A DNA stretch of 64,000 bases from Rheinheimera sp. UJ63 (GCF_021568285.1 NZ_JAKGTQ010000005.1:1-64000), one strand, 5' to 3'; positions 18,019 through 26,874 are shown, counted from the first letter of the stretch. Translations and numbers: made by a program. The notes: generated by a model from the sequence alone, not told the origin.

Positions 18019-19653
18019 ATGAAATCTTTACTTATGCTTATTAGCAGCTTAGCACTTAACCTGAATGTGAATGCAGCCGATATCAGTGGCCATTGGCGTG
18101 GTGTGCTAGCCACATCACCAAACAGCGGCCTGACCTTGGCACTGCAAATACAATCCAGCACTGAAGGCTATCAGCTATTACTACGCAGTCCTAATCAATA
18201 TTCGAACGACATTGCCGTTAGCAGTATGACCATACAAGACAATACCTTAAACTTTACCGTCGATGCCTTAAAAGCAGCTTTCACTGGCAAATTTGACGGT
18301 GAAACCCTCAGCGGGACCTTTACCCAAGGTCGGCCAATGCCACTAACCTTAAGCCGCTTGACGAAAAGCGACGAAGCACGGCTGGTACATGAACAACAGC
18401 TGTTCGGTGAGTTGCAAATCAATGCTAACGCCAGTTTGCCTTTAGTGTTAAATATCGCGGTAATTACCAACGGTTATCATGTCACCCTCGACAGCCCTAA
18501 ACAGCAAAGTTATGGTATTCCAGTTGATCAATTCAGTATTAGTGAGCAGCAATTGCGCTTTGGGTCATCCATGATTAATGCCAGCTATCAGGGCACTTGG
18601 CAAGATGACGCGTGGCAAGGAAGCTTTGTACAAGGCCAAGCTATACCGCTTATCCTAAAAAAAAAGCCGGTAACTCAGCCGCTAACACCAACGCTAAGTA
18701 AGATGAGTGAATGGCTGAGTGCTGAATTTGGTCAGCACGGCGTGGCCATCGCTTGGGTGGATGGCCAAACAGTACGCTATCAGCTGCATGGGCAAGCCAA
18801 TGTGGCAAAGCAACAAGCGGTGAGTCAAAACACACTGTTTGAGATCGGCTCTATTAGCAAACCTTTAACGGCATTGGCTATTATCAAACAACTGCAACAA
18901 GGCAAGTGGCAGCTAGACACCCCGCTGGCTCAGCAAAGCCCCCTACCCGAGCTCGCAGCACATCATTATACCCTGGCAGAATTACTGACCCATCGCAGTG
19001 GTTTGCCCCGGTTACCCGCCAATTTACCGCTAGATGATTTGAGCAACCCTTACGCCCATTATGATGAAGCGGCTCTAAAAGCCGCGCTCGCAAACACCGA
19101 GTTTGCTGAAAAAGCCTTTGGCTATTCCAATTTTGGTTATGGCTTACTGGGCTTTTTGGCAGAGCAGCAAGCAAAGATGCCTTATGCCAGCGTGATGCAG
19201 CAGCAAGTATTGCAGCCATTAGGCATGAAAACGGCGGGGGTGCAAACCGGCAAGCAAAGCTTTAAAGACCTTGCGAGCGGCTATGCGATCAGTGCCGACA
19301 CCGTGCCCAATTGGCAATTCGATAGCTTAGCCGGCGCTGGCGCGGTCGTCGCTTCCATTGAAGATATGGCCACTATGCTGCGCCATATTTTTCAACACCA
19401 CGCCAAAGATACGGCACTGCAACAATGGCTAACCACACTACCCACCACCGATCAACCTGCCATGACGCCAGGCTGGATGCTGACCGAGCAACAGTGGCTT
19501 TGGCATAACGGCCAAACAGCCGGTTTCTTCAGCTTAGTGATTTTTGACCTAAAAACCGAAAAAGGCTTGGTTCTACTGACCAATATCGCCATCCCCGTCA
19601 CCGAACAGGGCTTCGCGCTATTTAACGAATGGCTGGCTCAAGACGCCAAATAA
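18019..19653 (+). CDS. Exported class C beta-lactamase-family serine hydrolase
   Basis: A 544-aa protein starting at ATG 18019, with AAAGGAA upstream and a signal peptide ending NVNAAD. The N-terminal half (about 20-220) holds two related beta-rich repeats, each with an SGTF/QGSF.QG..IPL-like segment, looking like an internal duplication. The C-terminal half is a beta-lactamase/transpeptidase-like domain: SxxK nucleophile in IGSISKPL, the YSN motif in FGYSNFGYGLLG, and HNGQTAGF in the KTG position. Such proteins are usually periplasmic esterases or D-amino-acid peptidases rather than resistance enzymes. It is probably a single-gene unit; repeat sequence follows. Confidence 0.88.
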   Translation: MKSLLMLISSLALNLNVNAADISGHWRGVLATSPNSGLTLALQIQSSTEGYQLLLRSPNQYSNDIAVSSMTIQDNTLNFTVDALKAAFTGKFDGETLSGTFTQGRPMPLTLSRLTKSDEARLVHEQQLFGELQINANASLPLVLNIAVITNGYHVTLDSPKQQSYGIPVDQFSISEQQLRFGSSMINASYQGTWQDDAWQGSFVQGQAIPLILKKKPVTQPLTPTLSKMSEWLSAEFGQHGVAIAWVDGQTVRYQLHGQANVAKQQAVSQNTLFEIGSISKPLTALAIIKQLQQGKWQLDTPLAQQSPLPELAAHHYTLAELLTHRSGLPRLPANLPLDDLSNPYAHYDEAALKAALANTEFAEKAFGYSNFGYGLLGFLAEQQAKMPYASVMQQQVLQPLGMKTAGVQTGKQSFKDLASGYAISADTVPNWQFDSLAGAGAVVASIEDMATMLRHIFQHHAKDTALQQWLTTLPTTDQPAMTPGWMLTEQQWLWHNGQTAGFFSLVIFDLKTEKGLVLLTNIAIPVTEQGFALFNEWLAQDAK

Positions 19654-19676
19654 CCCTAGCGTTTAACCTAACTCAT

Positions 19677-19786
19677 CCGACCGCACTCAGACACTGGTCA
19701 GACCGCACTCAGAGACTGGTTGTACCACACTCAGACACTGGTCTGGCCACGAACAGCGAAGGATTAAGCCACACTGACAGACTGCG
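19677..19786. repeat. 22-bp tandem repeats, cluster 1
   Basis: Consecutive 22-bp units with no spacers: 19677-19698, 19699-19720 and 19721-19742 are close copies of the pattern CAGACCRCACTCAGACACTGGT; 19743-19764 and the start of the next unit are degraded. The same unit recurs 300 bp away at 20073-20160. Purpose unknown. Confidence 0.85.
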
Positions 19787-19861
19787 GATAGCTTAATTAG
19801 CCAGTTAGCCGAGCTTTATATGCGCTAGCTAAGTGCAAACTAAACATGTGTAGGAGCAACG

Positions 19862-20041
19862 ATGTTTAATGAATTACCCGGCAAGACAGTGAAGGTATTT
19901 TTAAATTGTACCCAGTGGAACGAGTATGCGGTGTCTGGCGTGGTGACTAAATTTGATGATTACTGGCTGTATTTAAAAACTAAAAAAACTGATGAGCGGA
20001 TCGCGATTGCTGAAATCAAACGCATTTCAATCCAGCGTTAA
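19862..20041 (+). CDS. Small Sm-like hypothetical protein (59 aa)
   Basis: A 59-residue ORF with SD AGGAG six bases ahead of ATG 19862. The pattern of alternating strands (GKTVKVFLN, EYAVSGVVTKFDDYWLYLKT, IAIAEIKRISI) is that of a compact five-stranded SH3/Sm-like barrel: a short helix, V.V.L, a glycine after the second strand, a DD turn, and a final I..I..I strand. It resembles, at the level of fold only, Hfq-like RNA-binding or translation-associated small domains. It lies exactly between the two clusters of 22-bp repeats. Function unknown; a coding gene is likely from the RBS and fold pattern. Confidence 0.6.
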   Translation: MFNELPGKTVKVFLNCTQWNEYAVSGVVTKFDDYWLYLKTKKTDERIAIAEIKRISIQR

Positions 20042-20072
20042 CAAAACCTAGCCCAAGGTTAAATTCTTTGGC

Positions 20073-20160
20073 CAGACCATACTCAGACACGGCTTTAACC
20101 AGACTCTGAGACAGGTCTGACCTTACTCAGAGACAGATCGGACCACACTCAGAGACCGGA
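20073..20160. repeat. 22-bp tandem repeats, cluster 2
   Basis: Four adjacent 22-bp units: 20073-20094, 20095-20116, 20117-20138 and 20139-20160, sharing the core ACTCAGAGACMGG with cluster 1 in the same orientation. They end seven bases before the VOC gene start, so the last unit overlaps its leader. Confidence 0.85.
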
Positions 20161-20167
20161 GTTAATA

Positions 20168-20527
20168 ATGCAGCATGAAAAGTTACACTATGTTGAATTG
20201 CCCGCCGTTGATTTAGCGGCGACAAAGCTGTTTTTTCAACAGGTTTTTAATTGGAGCTTTGTCGATTATGGGCCCCAGTACACTGCTTTTAGCGATCAGG
20301 GATTAGATGGGGGCTTTTTTCAAGCCGACCTCTGTTCGAACACGCAGCATGGCGCGGCCTTGCTGATCTTTTATAGTGAACAGCTTGAGCAAACCCTAAA
20401 AAAGATTAGCGCAGCCGGTGGCAGTATAGTTAAACCTATTTTTAGCTTTCCTGGTGGCCACCGCTTTCATTTCACTGAGCCTAGCGGCAATGAATTTGCT
20501 GTTTGGTCAGATAAATATCTGGAATAA
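20168..20527 (+). CDS. VOC (glyoxalase/bleomycin-resistance fold) protein
   Basis: A 119-aa single-domain protein with the beta-alpha-beta-beta-beta pattern of the vicinal oxygen chelate superfamily: HYVELPAVDLAATKLFFQQVFNW at the start and HRFHFTEPSGNEFAVWS at the end. The start follows GGAG. Candidate metal ligands are His7 and the Glu of GNEFAVW. Family members include glyoxalases and dioxygenases; a specific reaction cannot be assigned. Confidence 0.85.
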   Translation: MQHEKLHYVELPAVDLAATKLFFQQVFNWSFVDYGPQYTAFSDQGLDGGFFQADLCSNTQHGAALLIFYSEQLEQTLKKISAAGGSIVKPIFSFPGGHRFHFTEPSGNEFAVWSDKYLE

Positions 20528-20752
20528 TCCTGCCAAGTCATCGCCTAATATCATCGATGTCATAAGCGGTTTAACTGCATCTTGTTGCGGTTATGGCATG
20601 GTCATGCTGAGTTAGCCGTGCGCTCAGAGCAAAATCTATAGTAATCCAGCAAGATCAGCATCAAAAATCATCTGTGACATTAGCGCTTTAACATCGATGT
20701 GTGGTCACTATGCCAAGGTAATCAGGTGTTGTGCTTTGTAAAAGATTAAACT
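20525..20752. repeat. Degenerate direct duplication of about 115 bp
   Basis: Two similar stretches, 20525-20641 and from 20642, both begin TAATCC.GC and share ATCATC, TAGCG/AAGCG.TTTAAC, and ATGCCAAGGT/GGCATGGTCAT-like segments in the same order. With 20753-20846 they fill the 319-base gap between the VOC gene and the next gene. No ORF or terminator is seen. An old tandem duplication is the simplest reading. Confidence 0.4.
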
Positions 20753-20846
20753 AACTTATGCTACATAATTATTAGCAAAACCAACGCTATTTTTCGGCTC
20801 AGCTAAAGCGCATCCCAAAAACCGCTCTGAAAATAAGGATTTATTA

Positions 20847-21317
20847 ATGTATCAAAACAGGCAAGCACTCGCAGTAGGTTCATTGATTATGCTTTTGTTG
20901 ATTAGCGTGGCCGTTGTTGTTATGTCGTTTTGGGCCTGGCCTAAATACAACTTATATCGCATGGAGATGCAAGGTCGTGCTGCGTTAAAAGAAGCCGAAT
21001 GGTCAAAACAAATCTTAATTGAAGAAGCTCGAGCGCGAGAAACGGCCGCCTTAATGCAAGCCAATGCCCGAGTAACGCTGGCAGAAGCCGAAGGTAAAGC
21101 GGCGGTGGTGAGAGCCAAAGCCGAGGGCCTAGCCGATATTGAACGAGCCAAAGCCGCTGCAGAGTCCAACCGTATTATTGGTGAGTCGCTAAAAGGCAAT
21201 ACAGAATATTTGCGGTATATCTGGATCAAAGGCTTACAGGATGGCAAAGGCGAAAGAATTTATATTCCTACTGAAGCCGGCTTACCGATCCTTGAAGCAG
21301 GTAACTTGGCTAAATAA
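20847..21317 (+). CDS. Small membrane-anchored coiled-coil protein (band 7-like C-terminal part)
   Basis: A 156-aa protein with one N-terminal membrane helix (about 9-30) and a long Ala/Glu/Lys coiled coil (EAEWSKQILIEEARARETAA...AEAEGKAAVVRAKAEGLADIERAKA), then a short C-terminal segment (YLRYIWIKGLQDG...IYIPTEAGLPIL). The coiled coil and the final segment strongly resemble the tail of SPFH/band 7 proteins, but the SPFH domain itself is missing. AAGGA precedes the start. Role unknown; membrane-microdomain scaffolding is a guess from the family. Confidence 0.7.
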   Translation: MYQNRQALAVGSLIMLLLISVAVVVMSFWAWPKYNLYRMEMQGRAALKEAEWSKQILIEEARARETAALMQANARVTLAEAEGKAAVVRAKAEGLADIERAKAAAESNRIIGESLKGNTEYLRYIWIKGLQDGKGERIYIPTEAGLPILEAGNLAK

Positions 21318-21364
21318 GCTGAAGGCAGCAAAACGAGTCAAAACGTAAACAGGATTTATCGCAA

Positions 21365-22051
21365 ATGGAATTCAATCCCGATTTTAGCCGCTATTCTTAT
21401 GACGAATTGCTCGAGGTCAAAAAATATATCGACCAAGAGCAATTTCCCGATCGCTATGCCACCGTTTTACATTTACTCGAGCAACATCAGCATAAAGCCA
21501 TGGCATCGTTAGCCTCAGTACCAATCGAACCTTTGCCAAGTAAAGCGGTGTCTAAATATGCCACTTTTTGGCCGCGCTTTGGTGCAGCGATTATCGATGG
21601 TTTGCTGTTTACGTTAATCCTCTATATCGAGAGCCTGTTATTTGGGATTGAATACAGTAACCAAAATACGTTACTGCATGCCTTTAACGGTCTGCAGTTA
21701 TCAATTTATACCCTAGTGATGCATGGCTATTTTGGTCAAACGCTGGGCAAAATGATCACCAAAGTAAAAGTGCTGGATCATGCCTCTGAGTCGGCCATCT
21801 CGTTAAAGCAAGCGCTGCGTCGCGAATCAGTAAACTTGGTGCTCAACATTATCTATATCAGCTTGCTGCTTACGGTTGCGCTATCAATCGTAACCAGTGG
21901 CACGATTAGCTCAACCTTAACCGTCGCAATTATGAGTTTTGCTGTTTTCGCTGTAGTGTGGAGTATTTCAGAGTTCGTCACCATGCTCTTTAATCACAAA
22001 CGTCGCGCGTTACATGACTTTATCGGCAAAACAGTGGTTGTGCGCTGTTAA
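21365..22051 (+). CDS. RDD family membrane protein
   Basis: A 228-aa protein. Residues 1-55 are a soluble segment (YDELLEVKKYID.EQFPDRYATV); the RDD domain follows with FWPRFGAAIIDGLLFTLIL, GYFGQTLGKMITKVKVLD, and a late arginine-aspartate segment (NHKRRALHDFIGKTVVV). Four or so membrane helices are visible. Function of RDD proteins is unsettled; some act as ion antiporters. It follows the coiled-coil gene by 47 bp and precedes the peptidase gene by 28 bp, so the three may be co-transcribed. Confidence 0.85.
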   Translation: MEFNPDFSRYSYDELLEVKKYIDQEQFPDRYATVLHLLEQHQHKAMASLASVPIEPLPSKAVSKYATFWPRFGAAIIDGLLFTLILYIESLLFGIEYSNQNTLLHAFNGLQLSIYTLVMHGYFGQTLGKMITKVKVLDHASESAISLKQALRRESVNLVLNIIYISLLLTVALSIVTSGTISSTLTVAIMSFAVFAVVWSISEFVTMLFNHKRRALHDFIGKTVVVRC

Positions 22052-22079
22052 GCGTTTAGACCAAAAAGGATAACCTCGA

Positions 22080-23435
22080 ATGAAAACAGCCCGCGCACTA
22101 GTGCCGCTAATCGTGCTTAACTTGGCGTTTATTGCTTTTCATAGCCCTGCCGAACCGCCCGTCGTAACACCACAGGCGGCTCCATCCCTAACGCAGCCAG
22201 CGTTTAGCGGGCCCTCTCCTTGGCCTGATATTCTGCAACAACGTATCGCAACCTTATTGCCCAAAGCCATGGATCACACAGGCGTAACACATTGGTTCAT
22301 TGTTTGCCGTGAAAATGACAACGATCCACTCGCCAAACACGTTGGCTGTGAAAACGCTGGCGGTACTGCGGTGGTGCTGTTCAGTCGCACTCCAACAGGG
22401 GTGATGTCGCGTATTTTTTCACCCAGCAGTGAAGCGACCGCCTTAAAAGAGCTACAACGCTTTAATGAAGTGATTGAAGTAGCAAAACAACAAGATGCCA
22501 TTGCCGCAGCAGCAGCGTGGTTAAAAATACAAAACATTCGTGGAGAATTGGCGGTAAATAGTTTTAGTCAAAACCCACAAGCTGATGGTTTAAGCCACTC
22601 ACAATATTTAGCGCTGACAGCAGCACTGCAAGGCAGTGAGTTAACTCTCGTTGCCGCAGAGCCGCTCATTTATTACTGGCTTGCTCGTAAATTACCGGCG
22701 GAAGTGGCCATAATGGCACAAGCAGCTCGCCTGACATCAGACTGGCAATATGAAGCTTATCAGCACGTTATCCCCGGTGTTACCACAGATCTAGATATTG
22801 CGAATTATTTAAAACAAAAAATGGCAGAGGCCGGTGTGCAAGATGCTTGGGCATCAGATCAAAACCCTGCGGTTAACTCAGGCCCAGACCGTGGTCACTC
22901 TCATGCCACTCCTCGCGTGATCCAACCAGGCGATGTTATTCAAATCGATTTTGGTATTCGTGTGTTCGAGCATTGGGTGACGGATATTCAGCGCTTTGCT
23001 TATGTGCTCAAACCCGGCGAAAATAAAGCGCCAGCAGCCATTCAACATGCTTGGGATAGCGCCTTAGCAGGCGGTAGAGCAGCATTTGCGGCAATGAAGC
23101 CGGGGGTTACAGGAAACAGCGTGCATCAAGCGCAACTCGAAGTGATGGCCAAAGCAGGCTCACTGCCCGTCATGTGGAGCACGGGCCATCCGGTAGGCTA
23201 TGTCGCACATGATACTGGCCCGAATCTGGGCGTGCGCATTGCTTCCGAGCGGCAACTCGACGCTGGCATGACCTTTTCCTATGACGGCTTTTACAGTTGG
23301 TATTATCCAGGGAGCGCCCAACAGCAAACAAAAACGATTTCTGTAGAAGAAATGGTGGTGATTACCGATGCAGGCGCACAATTCTTAACAGCGCCACAGC
23401 AAGATTTAATCTTAATTGCTGCACCGACAAACTAA
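22080..23435 (+). CDS. Exported M24-family metallopeptidase (Xaa-Pro type)
   Basis: A 451-aa protein with AAGGA upstream and a signal peptide at 1-25. The C-terminal pita-bread domain carries the metal ligands: VIQIDFGI and HWVTDIQR aspartates, the histidine of GYVAHDTGPNLG, an acidic residue in MTFSYDGF where most family members have Glu, and the final Glu in VEEMVVITDAG. It should cleave N-terminal residues from peptides, perhaps before proline, in the periplasm. The substrate preference is inferred from the family. Confidence 0.85.
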   Translation: MKTARALVPLIVLNLAFIAFHSPAEPPVVTPQAAPSLTQPAFSGPSPWPDILQQRIATLLPKAMDHTGVTHWFIVCRENDNDPLAKHVGCENAGGTAVVLFSRTPTGVMSRIFSPSSEATALKELQRFNEVIEVAKQQDAIAAAAAWLKIQNIRGELAVNSFSQNPQADGLSHSQYLALTAALQGSELTLVAAEPLIYYWLARKLPAEVAIMAQAARLTSDWQYEAYQHVIPGVTTDLDIANYLKQKMAEAGVQDAWASDQNPAVNSGPDRGHSHATPRVIQPGDVIQIDFGIRVFEHWVTDIQRFAYVLKPGENKAPAAIQHAWDSALAGGRAAFAAMKPGVTGNSVHQAQLEVMAKAGSLPVMWSTGHPVGYVAHDTGPNLGVRIASERQLDAGMTFSYDGFYSWYYPGSAQQQTKTISVEEMVVITDAGAQFLTAPQQDLILIAAPTN

Positions 23436-23496
23436 AGCCGCAATAGTCGAGGTTTAGCTGCACGCTAGCCCCCTTTAGCCGAAAAGAGGAAAAAAC

Positions 23497-24768
23497 ATGG
23501 CCGCTTTAGTATCGATTGACCGTTTACGCTTTTTACTTAATCAGTTACACGAGCGGCTATGGGTGCGACCTTTAGCGGTGTGTTTATTGTCGATTGCGGC
23601 GGTTTTTATCGCCAAACTGGCCGATGGCACAGCATTGATTAAATGGGTGCCCCATATCAGCATCGACTCGGTGGAGAGCTTATTGTCGATTATGGCCTCT
23701 AGTATGTTAGTGATTGCAACGTTTTCGGTCACCTCGATGCTATCCGCCTACAACTCCGCCAGTAACTCGGCTACGCCTCGTGCATTTCGTTTAATGGTCG
23801 CCGACGATGTTTCACAAAATGCATTATCAACTTTTGTTGGCGCTTTTATTTTTAGTGTGGTGGCCATCGCGGCGCTAAAAAATAGCTTTTTTGACAAAGC
23901 AGGCTTATTTATTTTGTTTGCTCTGACCGTATTCGTATTTGGTTTGGTGATCACTGTCTTTGTCCGCTGGGTTGATCGGATTGCCCGACTGGGGCGGCTG
24001 GGCTCTACTATCGAAAAAGTGGAATTGGCCACCGCCGCGGCTTTAGAGCGCCGCCGCATCTTCCCAACATTGTGTGGTATCCCCGCTTCAGTTGACGCCA
24101 GCCAAGGCCACCCCGTTTTTGCAAACGAGATTGGCTATGTGCAACATATTGATATGTCTGCCATTCAAGAGTGGGCAGACAAAATGAATGTCCATGTTGA
24201 AGTAGCCGCACTACCGGGTACTTTTGCCGCACCGAATCGCGTACTCGCTTATGTGCATCAATTATCTGCAAAGGCCCAAGAACAAGACCACTGCATTGCC
24301 AAGGCGTTTCAAATTGGCCGTGAGCGCCTATTTGTCGATGATCCTCGCTTTGGTTTAGTCGTGTTATCGGAGATTGCTGGGCGAGCTCTGTCACCGGGAA
24401 TTAATGACCCCGGTACAGCCATCAATATCATTGGTGCCTTAGTGCGATTAATCGCCTTGTGGAATAAGCCACTCACCGACGCTGAGCAGCAACAAGCTAA
24501 GATTATTTTTCCGCGTGTCGCCGTGCCAGAGCTGACGATGCGAGATCTGTATGATGATGCCTTTACCGCTATCGCGCGCGATGGTGCCGGCACCCTCGAG
24601 GTGTCAATTCGCCTACAAAAGGGCTTACAATCATTGTCATTACTGGGCTCAGCGGCAAACCGTGAGGCGGCCGTTTATCATAGCCAGCGTGCGTTCACTC
24701 GCGCTGAGCAAGCTTTACTGCACGCTGACGACGTGCAGATCATTAAAGACAGCATCAAGCCAACTTAA
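23497..24768 (+). CDS. DUF2254 domain membrane protein
   Basis: A 423-aa protein with SD GAGGA. The N-terminal part has about four membrane helices (residues 23-45, 65-88, 105-130, 135-158), including the characteristic SMLVIATFSVTSMLSAYNSASNSATPRAFRLM segment; the C-terminal 250 residues are soluble. This matches DUF2254, a conserved inner-membrane family of unknown function. It is 61 bp downstream of the peptidase gene. Confidence 0.85.
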   Translation: MAALVSIDRLRFLLNQLHERLWVRPLAVCLLSIAAVFIAKLADGTALIKWVPHISIDSVESLLSIMASSMLVIATFSVTSMLSAYNSASNSATPRAFRLMVADDVSQNALSTFVGAFIFSVVAIAALKNSFFDKAGLFILFALTVFVFGLVITVFVRWVDRIARLGRLGSTIEKVELATAAALERRRIFPTLCGIPASVDASQGHPVFANEIGYVQHIDMSAIQEWADKMNVHVEVAALPGTFAAPNRVLAYVHQLSAKAQEQDHCIAKAFQIGRERLFVDDPRFGLVVLSEIAGRALSPGINDPGTAINIIGALVRLIALWNKPLTDAEQQQAKIIFPRVAVPELTMRDLYDDAFTAIARDGAGTLEVSIRLQKGLQSLSLLGSAANREAAVYHSQRAFTRAEQALLHADDVQIIKDSIKPT

Positions 24769-25097
24769 AATAAATGAGCCACTCAAGCGCTCTTAATGCA
24801 CAGCCTGACGATAGCGAATGTTTGCAGCGTAGGGTCAGCCCTTCTTCGCTCATCGGTTACTCACAAAAATATTATTTAACGCCCAACGCAGCATTATTCT
24901 TGAGAATAGCTCATAATAACAGTAAGGCATAACAGCATATTTTAGTGAGGCAAAGGTTTCTGAACACTGCACACCAAACCTAGCGTACGGATACAGCTTA
25001 GCCAGATAATGGCGCCCCCATTGGCAGTGCAATAAAACTAAAGATAGCTTGTAAAACGGTATGACAGTATGAATAAAAAATTTAAGAGGTTGATGTT
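24769..25097. other. Intergenic stretch of 329 bases, no gene seen
   Basis: The gap between the DUF2254 gene and the small lipoprotein gene. Frames are short and unconvincing on both strands. The last 80 bases are AT-rich and probably hold the lipoprotein promoter; TTAAGAGGTTGATGTT just before 25098 includes the SD (GAGG). Confidence 0.5.
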
Positions 25098-25631
25098 ATG
25101 AAGACTATCGCAACAATGATTTTACTGACGGGTTTAGTGAGTCTGACTGGTTGTGCCACGAAGGCGCCCACTTTTGGCGAACGGATTTTAGCCGAAGGTG
25201 AATCGCAAATTGCTATCTCAAAAATGTGGGAACAAGGCAAAAAAGACACGCGTGAAGGTGAAGACTTGCTTAAAGAAGGCAAAAAGTTAGTTGCAAAGGG
25301 CAAAGACTATAGCCGTAAGGGCGAGAAGTTATTCGCCAATGGCAACACAGATTTACAAGTAAACCGCCAAGCATTCAAAACGCTCGCGCTCAGTGCAAAC
25401 AACCTTAACACTAGTAAAGCCGCCAATGACATGGTTAGTAGACTAGAAAAATTGGCTGAGGCTTGGGAAGAAGCGGAAGAAGAGATTGAAGAAGGTAACG
25501 AGCTGATCAAACGCGGTAAAAGCGCTCAAGAAGAAGGTGAGTCGGCCATCAAAAAAGGGCAGCAGTTAATTACCGATGGTAAAAATAAAATTGTAGAAGC
25601 AGAAGAACGTTACAAACAAAATAGTAAATAA
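25098..25631 (+). CDS. Small lipoprotein with repeated Gly-Lys heptad-like segments
   Basis: A 177-aa protein with a lipobox (LTGC near residue 17). The mature part is almost all charged helix and repeats a pattern of about seven to eleven residues with glycine at fixed places (EQGKKDTREGEDLLKEGKKL, then GKDYSRKGEKLFANG, later EEGNELIKRGKSAQEEGESA). This suggests a rigid amphipathic rod, perhaps lying on the membrane or peptidoglycan. Family not recognised. A hairpin at 25648-25672 follows. Confidence 0.75.
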   Translation: MKTIATMILLTGLVSLTGCATKAPTFGERILAEGESQIAISKMWEQGKKDTREGEDLLKEGKKLVAKGKDYSRKGEKLFANGNTDLQVNRQAFKTLALSANNLNTSKAANDMVSRLEKLAEAWEEAEEEIEEGNELIKRGKSAQEEGESAIKKGQQLITDGKNKIVEAEERYKQNSK

Positions 25632-25647
25632 ACACGGTTTGCTAACC

Positions 25648-25672
25648 GCTTCGCTGTGCACAACAGCGAAGC
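25648..25672. terminator. Hairpin between convergent lipoprotein and rraB genes
   Basis: A perfect 10-bp stem GCTTCGCTGT/ACAGCGAAGC with a 5-base loop in the short space between two convergent genes. No clear T-run, so termination may be Rho-assisted. Confidence 0.5.
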
Positions 25673-25690
25673 TGGCAAGCCCAAGCTAAA

Positions 25691-26074
25691 TTAAGCTTCG
25701 TCGTCTTCGTCAAACTCTTCATCGAACGCTTCGTCATCGTCACCTTCAAAGTAGGTGCCCCAGCCGTCATATTCAACCTGATGTTTTTTCGCTAAAGCTT
25801 CCAATTTAATGGCATCTGCCGTGATCGCGGCTTCATCTAAAGCTTGCTCACAGATGGCATCGAAGACCCAAGCATTGGCGCCATCTTCAAACTCAACTTC
25901 TTCGGCATCGGTCACTTCATAACCTAGCTTAAATAGCTCAACCGCCAGTTTTTCAAGTTTATTAAAGTCTTTATCATAAAAATGATGTTCCACGGTATAC
26001 AGTGCATCCGGATCGCTACCATCTTCTAATAAGGCACTGATGGTTTCTGCGGTAAATTCTTGCCAGTTTTCCAT
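25691..26074 (-). CDS. rraB: Ribonuclease E inhibitor RraB
   Basis: A 127-aa acidic protein. The RraB pattern is clear: DGSDPDALYTVEHHFYDKDFNKLEKLAVELFKLGYEVTDAEE, then CEQALDEAAIT and a GWGTYFEGDD segment before a very acidic tail (DDEAFDEEFDEDDEA). Length is close to E. coli RraB (138 aa). RraB binds RNase E and dampens mRNA decay. It starts 13 bp after the stop of plsC and may be co-transcribed with it. Confidence 0.92.
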   Translation of the reverse strand: MENWQEFTAETISALLEDGSDPDALYTVEHHFYDKDFNKLEKLAVELFKLGYEVTDAEEVEFEDGANAWVFDAICEQALDEAAITADAIKLEALAKKHQVEYDGWGTYFEGDDDEAFDEEFDEDDEA

Positions 26075-26087
26075 AAAGAGTACTCAG

Positions 26088-26822
26088 TTATTTTTTCTGT
26101 TGCGCAGTGTAGTCGTTAGCCAGCTCGGCATCAAGCGCGCTAATTTGATCTGCCATTTGCTGGCGAACATTTCGGGCAAACTGGCGTAAATTATCATCTT
26201 TAGTCAGCACCACCGGCGCATTCATTTGGATAATCACTTTACCGTTGCGCCAGCGGTTTAATTTAAACTGGTTATGCGTAGAGCTCATACATACCGGCAC
26301 TAAAGGTACATTCGCTTCTAAAGCTATGTGAAAAGCGCCCATCTTAAACGGCAGCAGCCCCCGACCATAACTGCGGGTGCCTTCGGGAAACATCCATACC
26401 GAGATTTTTTGATTGGCGATACGCTCTGCGGCAAACAACATCGTGTTGAGCGCTTTAGCTTTGTTATCACGGTCAATTAAGAAGTTACCGCTAAGCCAAT
26501 ATAATTGGCCAAAGAATGGAATAAATTTCAGGCTTTTCTTACCAATGGTTACGGTGCGCGGTAGCACTGAACCACTGATAGTAAATAAATCGAGGTTATT
26601 TTGGTGATTAGCAATAAACACGTATGGCTCGCCTGGTACAATCGCCGGATCGTAACGGATCTCTACGTCAATGCCGAGGATCCACGATACCTTGCCGTAC
26701 CATTTGCTAAACAATGCCACATTGTTAGGATGAAAAGGGCGGAATAAACAAACCAGTAATCCCGCCACGGTGCTGCCAATAAAAAACAGCACTAATAACA
26801 CTATACGCAATACAGCAACCAC
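26088..26822 (-). CDS. plsC: 1-acyl-sn-glycerol-3-phosphate acyltransferase
   Basis: A 244-aa inner-membrane enzyme that makes phosphatidic acid from lysophosphatidic acid. The acyltransferase motifs are present: NHQNNLD (HX4D catalytic pair, near 72-78), GNFLIDRDN, FPEGTRSYGRGLLPFKMGAF and VPLVPVCMSS. An N-terminal membrane helix spans about 5-27. It lies downstream of parC on the same strand, as in E. coli. Confidence 0.93.
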   Translation of the reverse strand: MVAVLRIVLLVLFFIGSTVAGLLVCLFRPFHPNNVALFSKWYGKVSWILGIDVEIRYDPAIVPGEPYVFIANHQNNLDLFTISGSVLPRTVTIGKKSLKFIPFFGQLYWLSGNFLIDRDNKAKALNTMLFAAERIANQKISVWMFPEGTRSYGRGLLPFKMGAFHIALEANVPLVPVCMSSTHNQFKLNRWRNGKVIIQMNAPVVLTKDDNLRQFARNVRQQMADQISALDAELANDYTAQQKK

Positions 26823-26874
26823 ATCAGGCCCCTTGCCAACTCACACCACAATCAGATCAGGGCCTATTATAACG

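Noticed and set aside
19677-20160. 22-bp repeats as a CRISPR array
   Set aside because: Units are adjacent without spacers and vary in sequence, and no cas genes are near.
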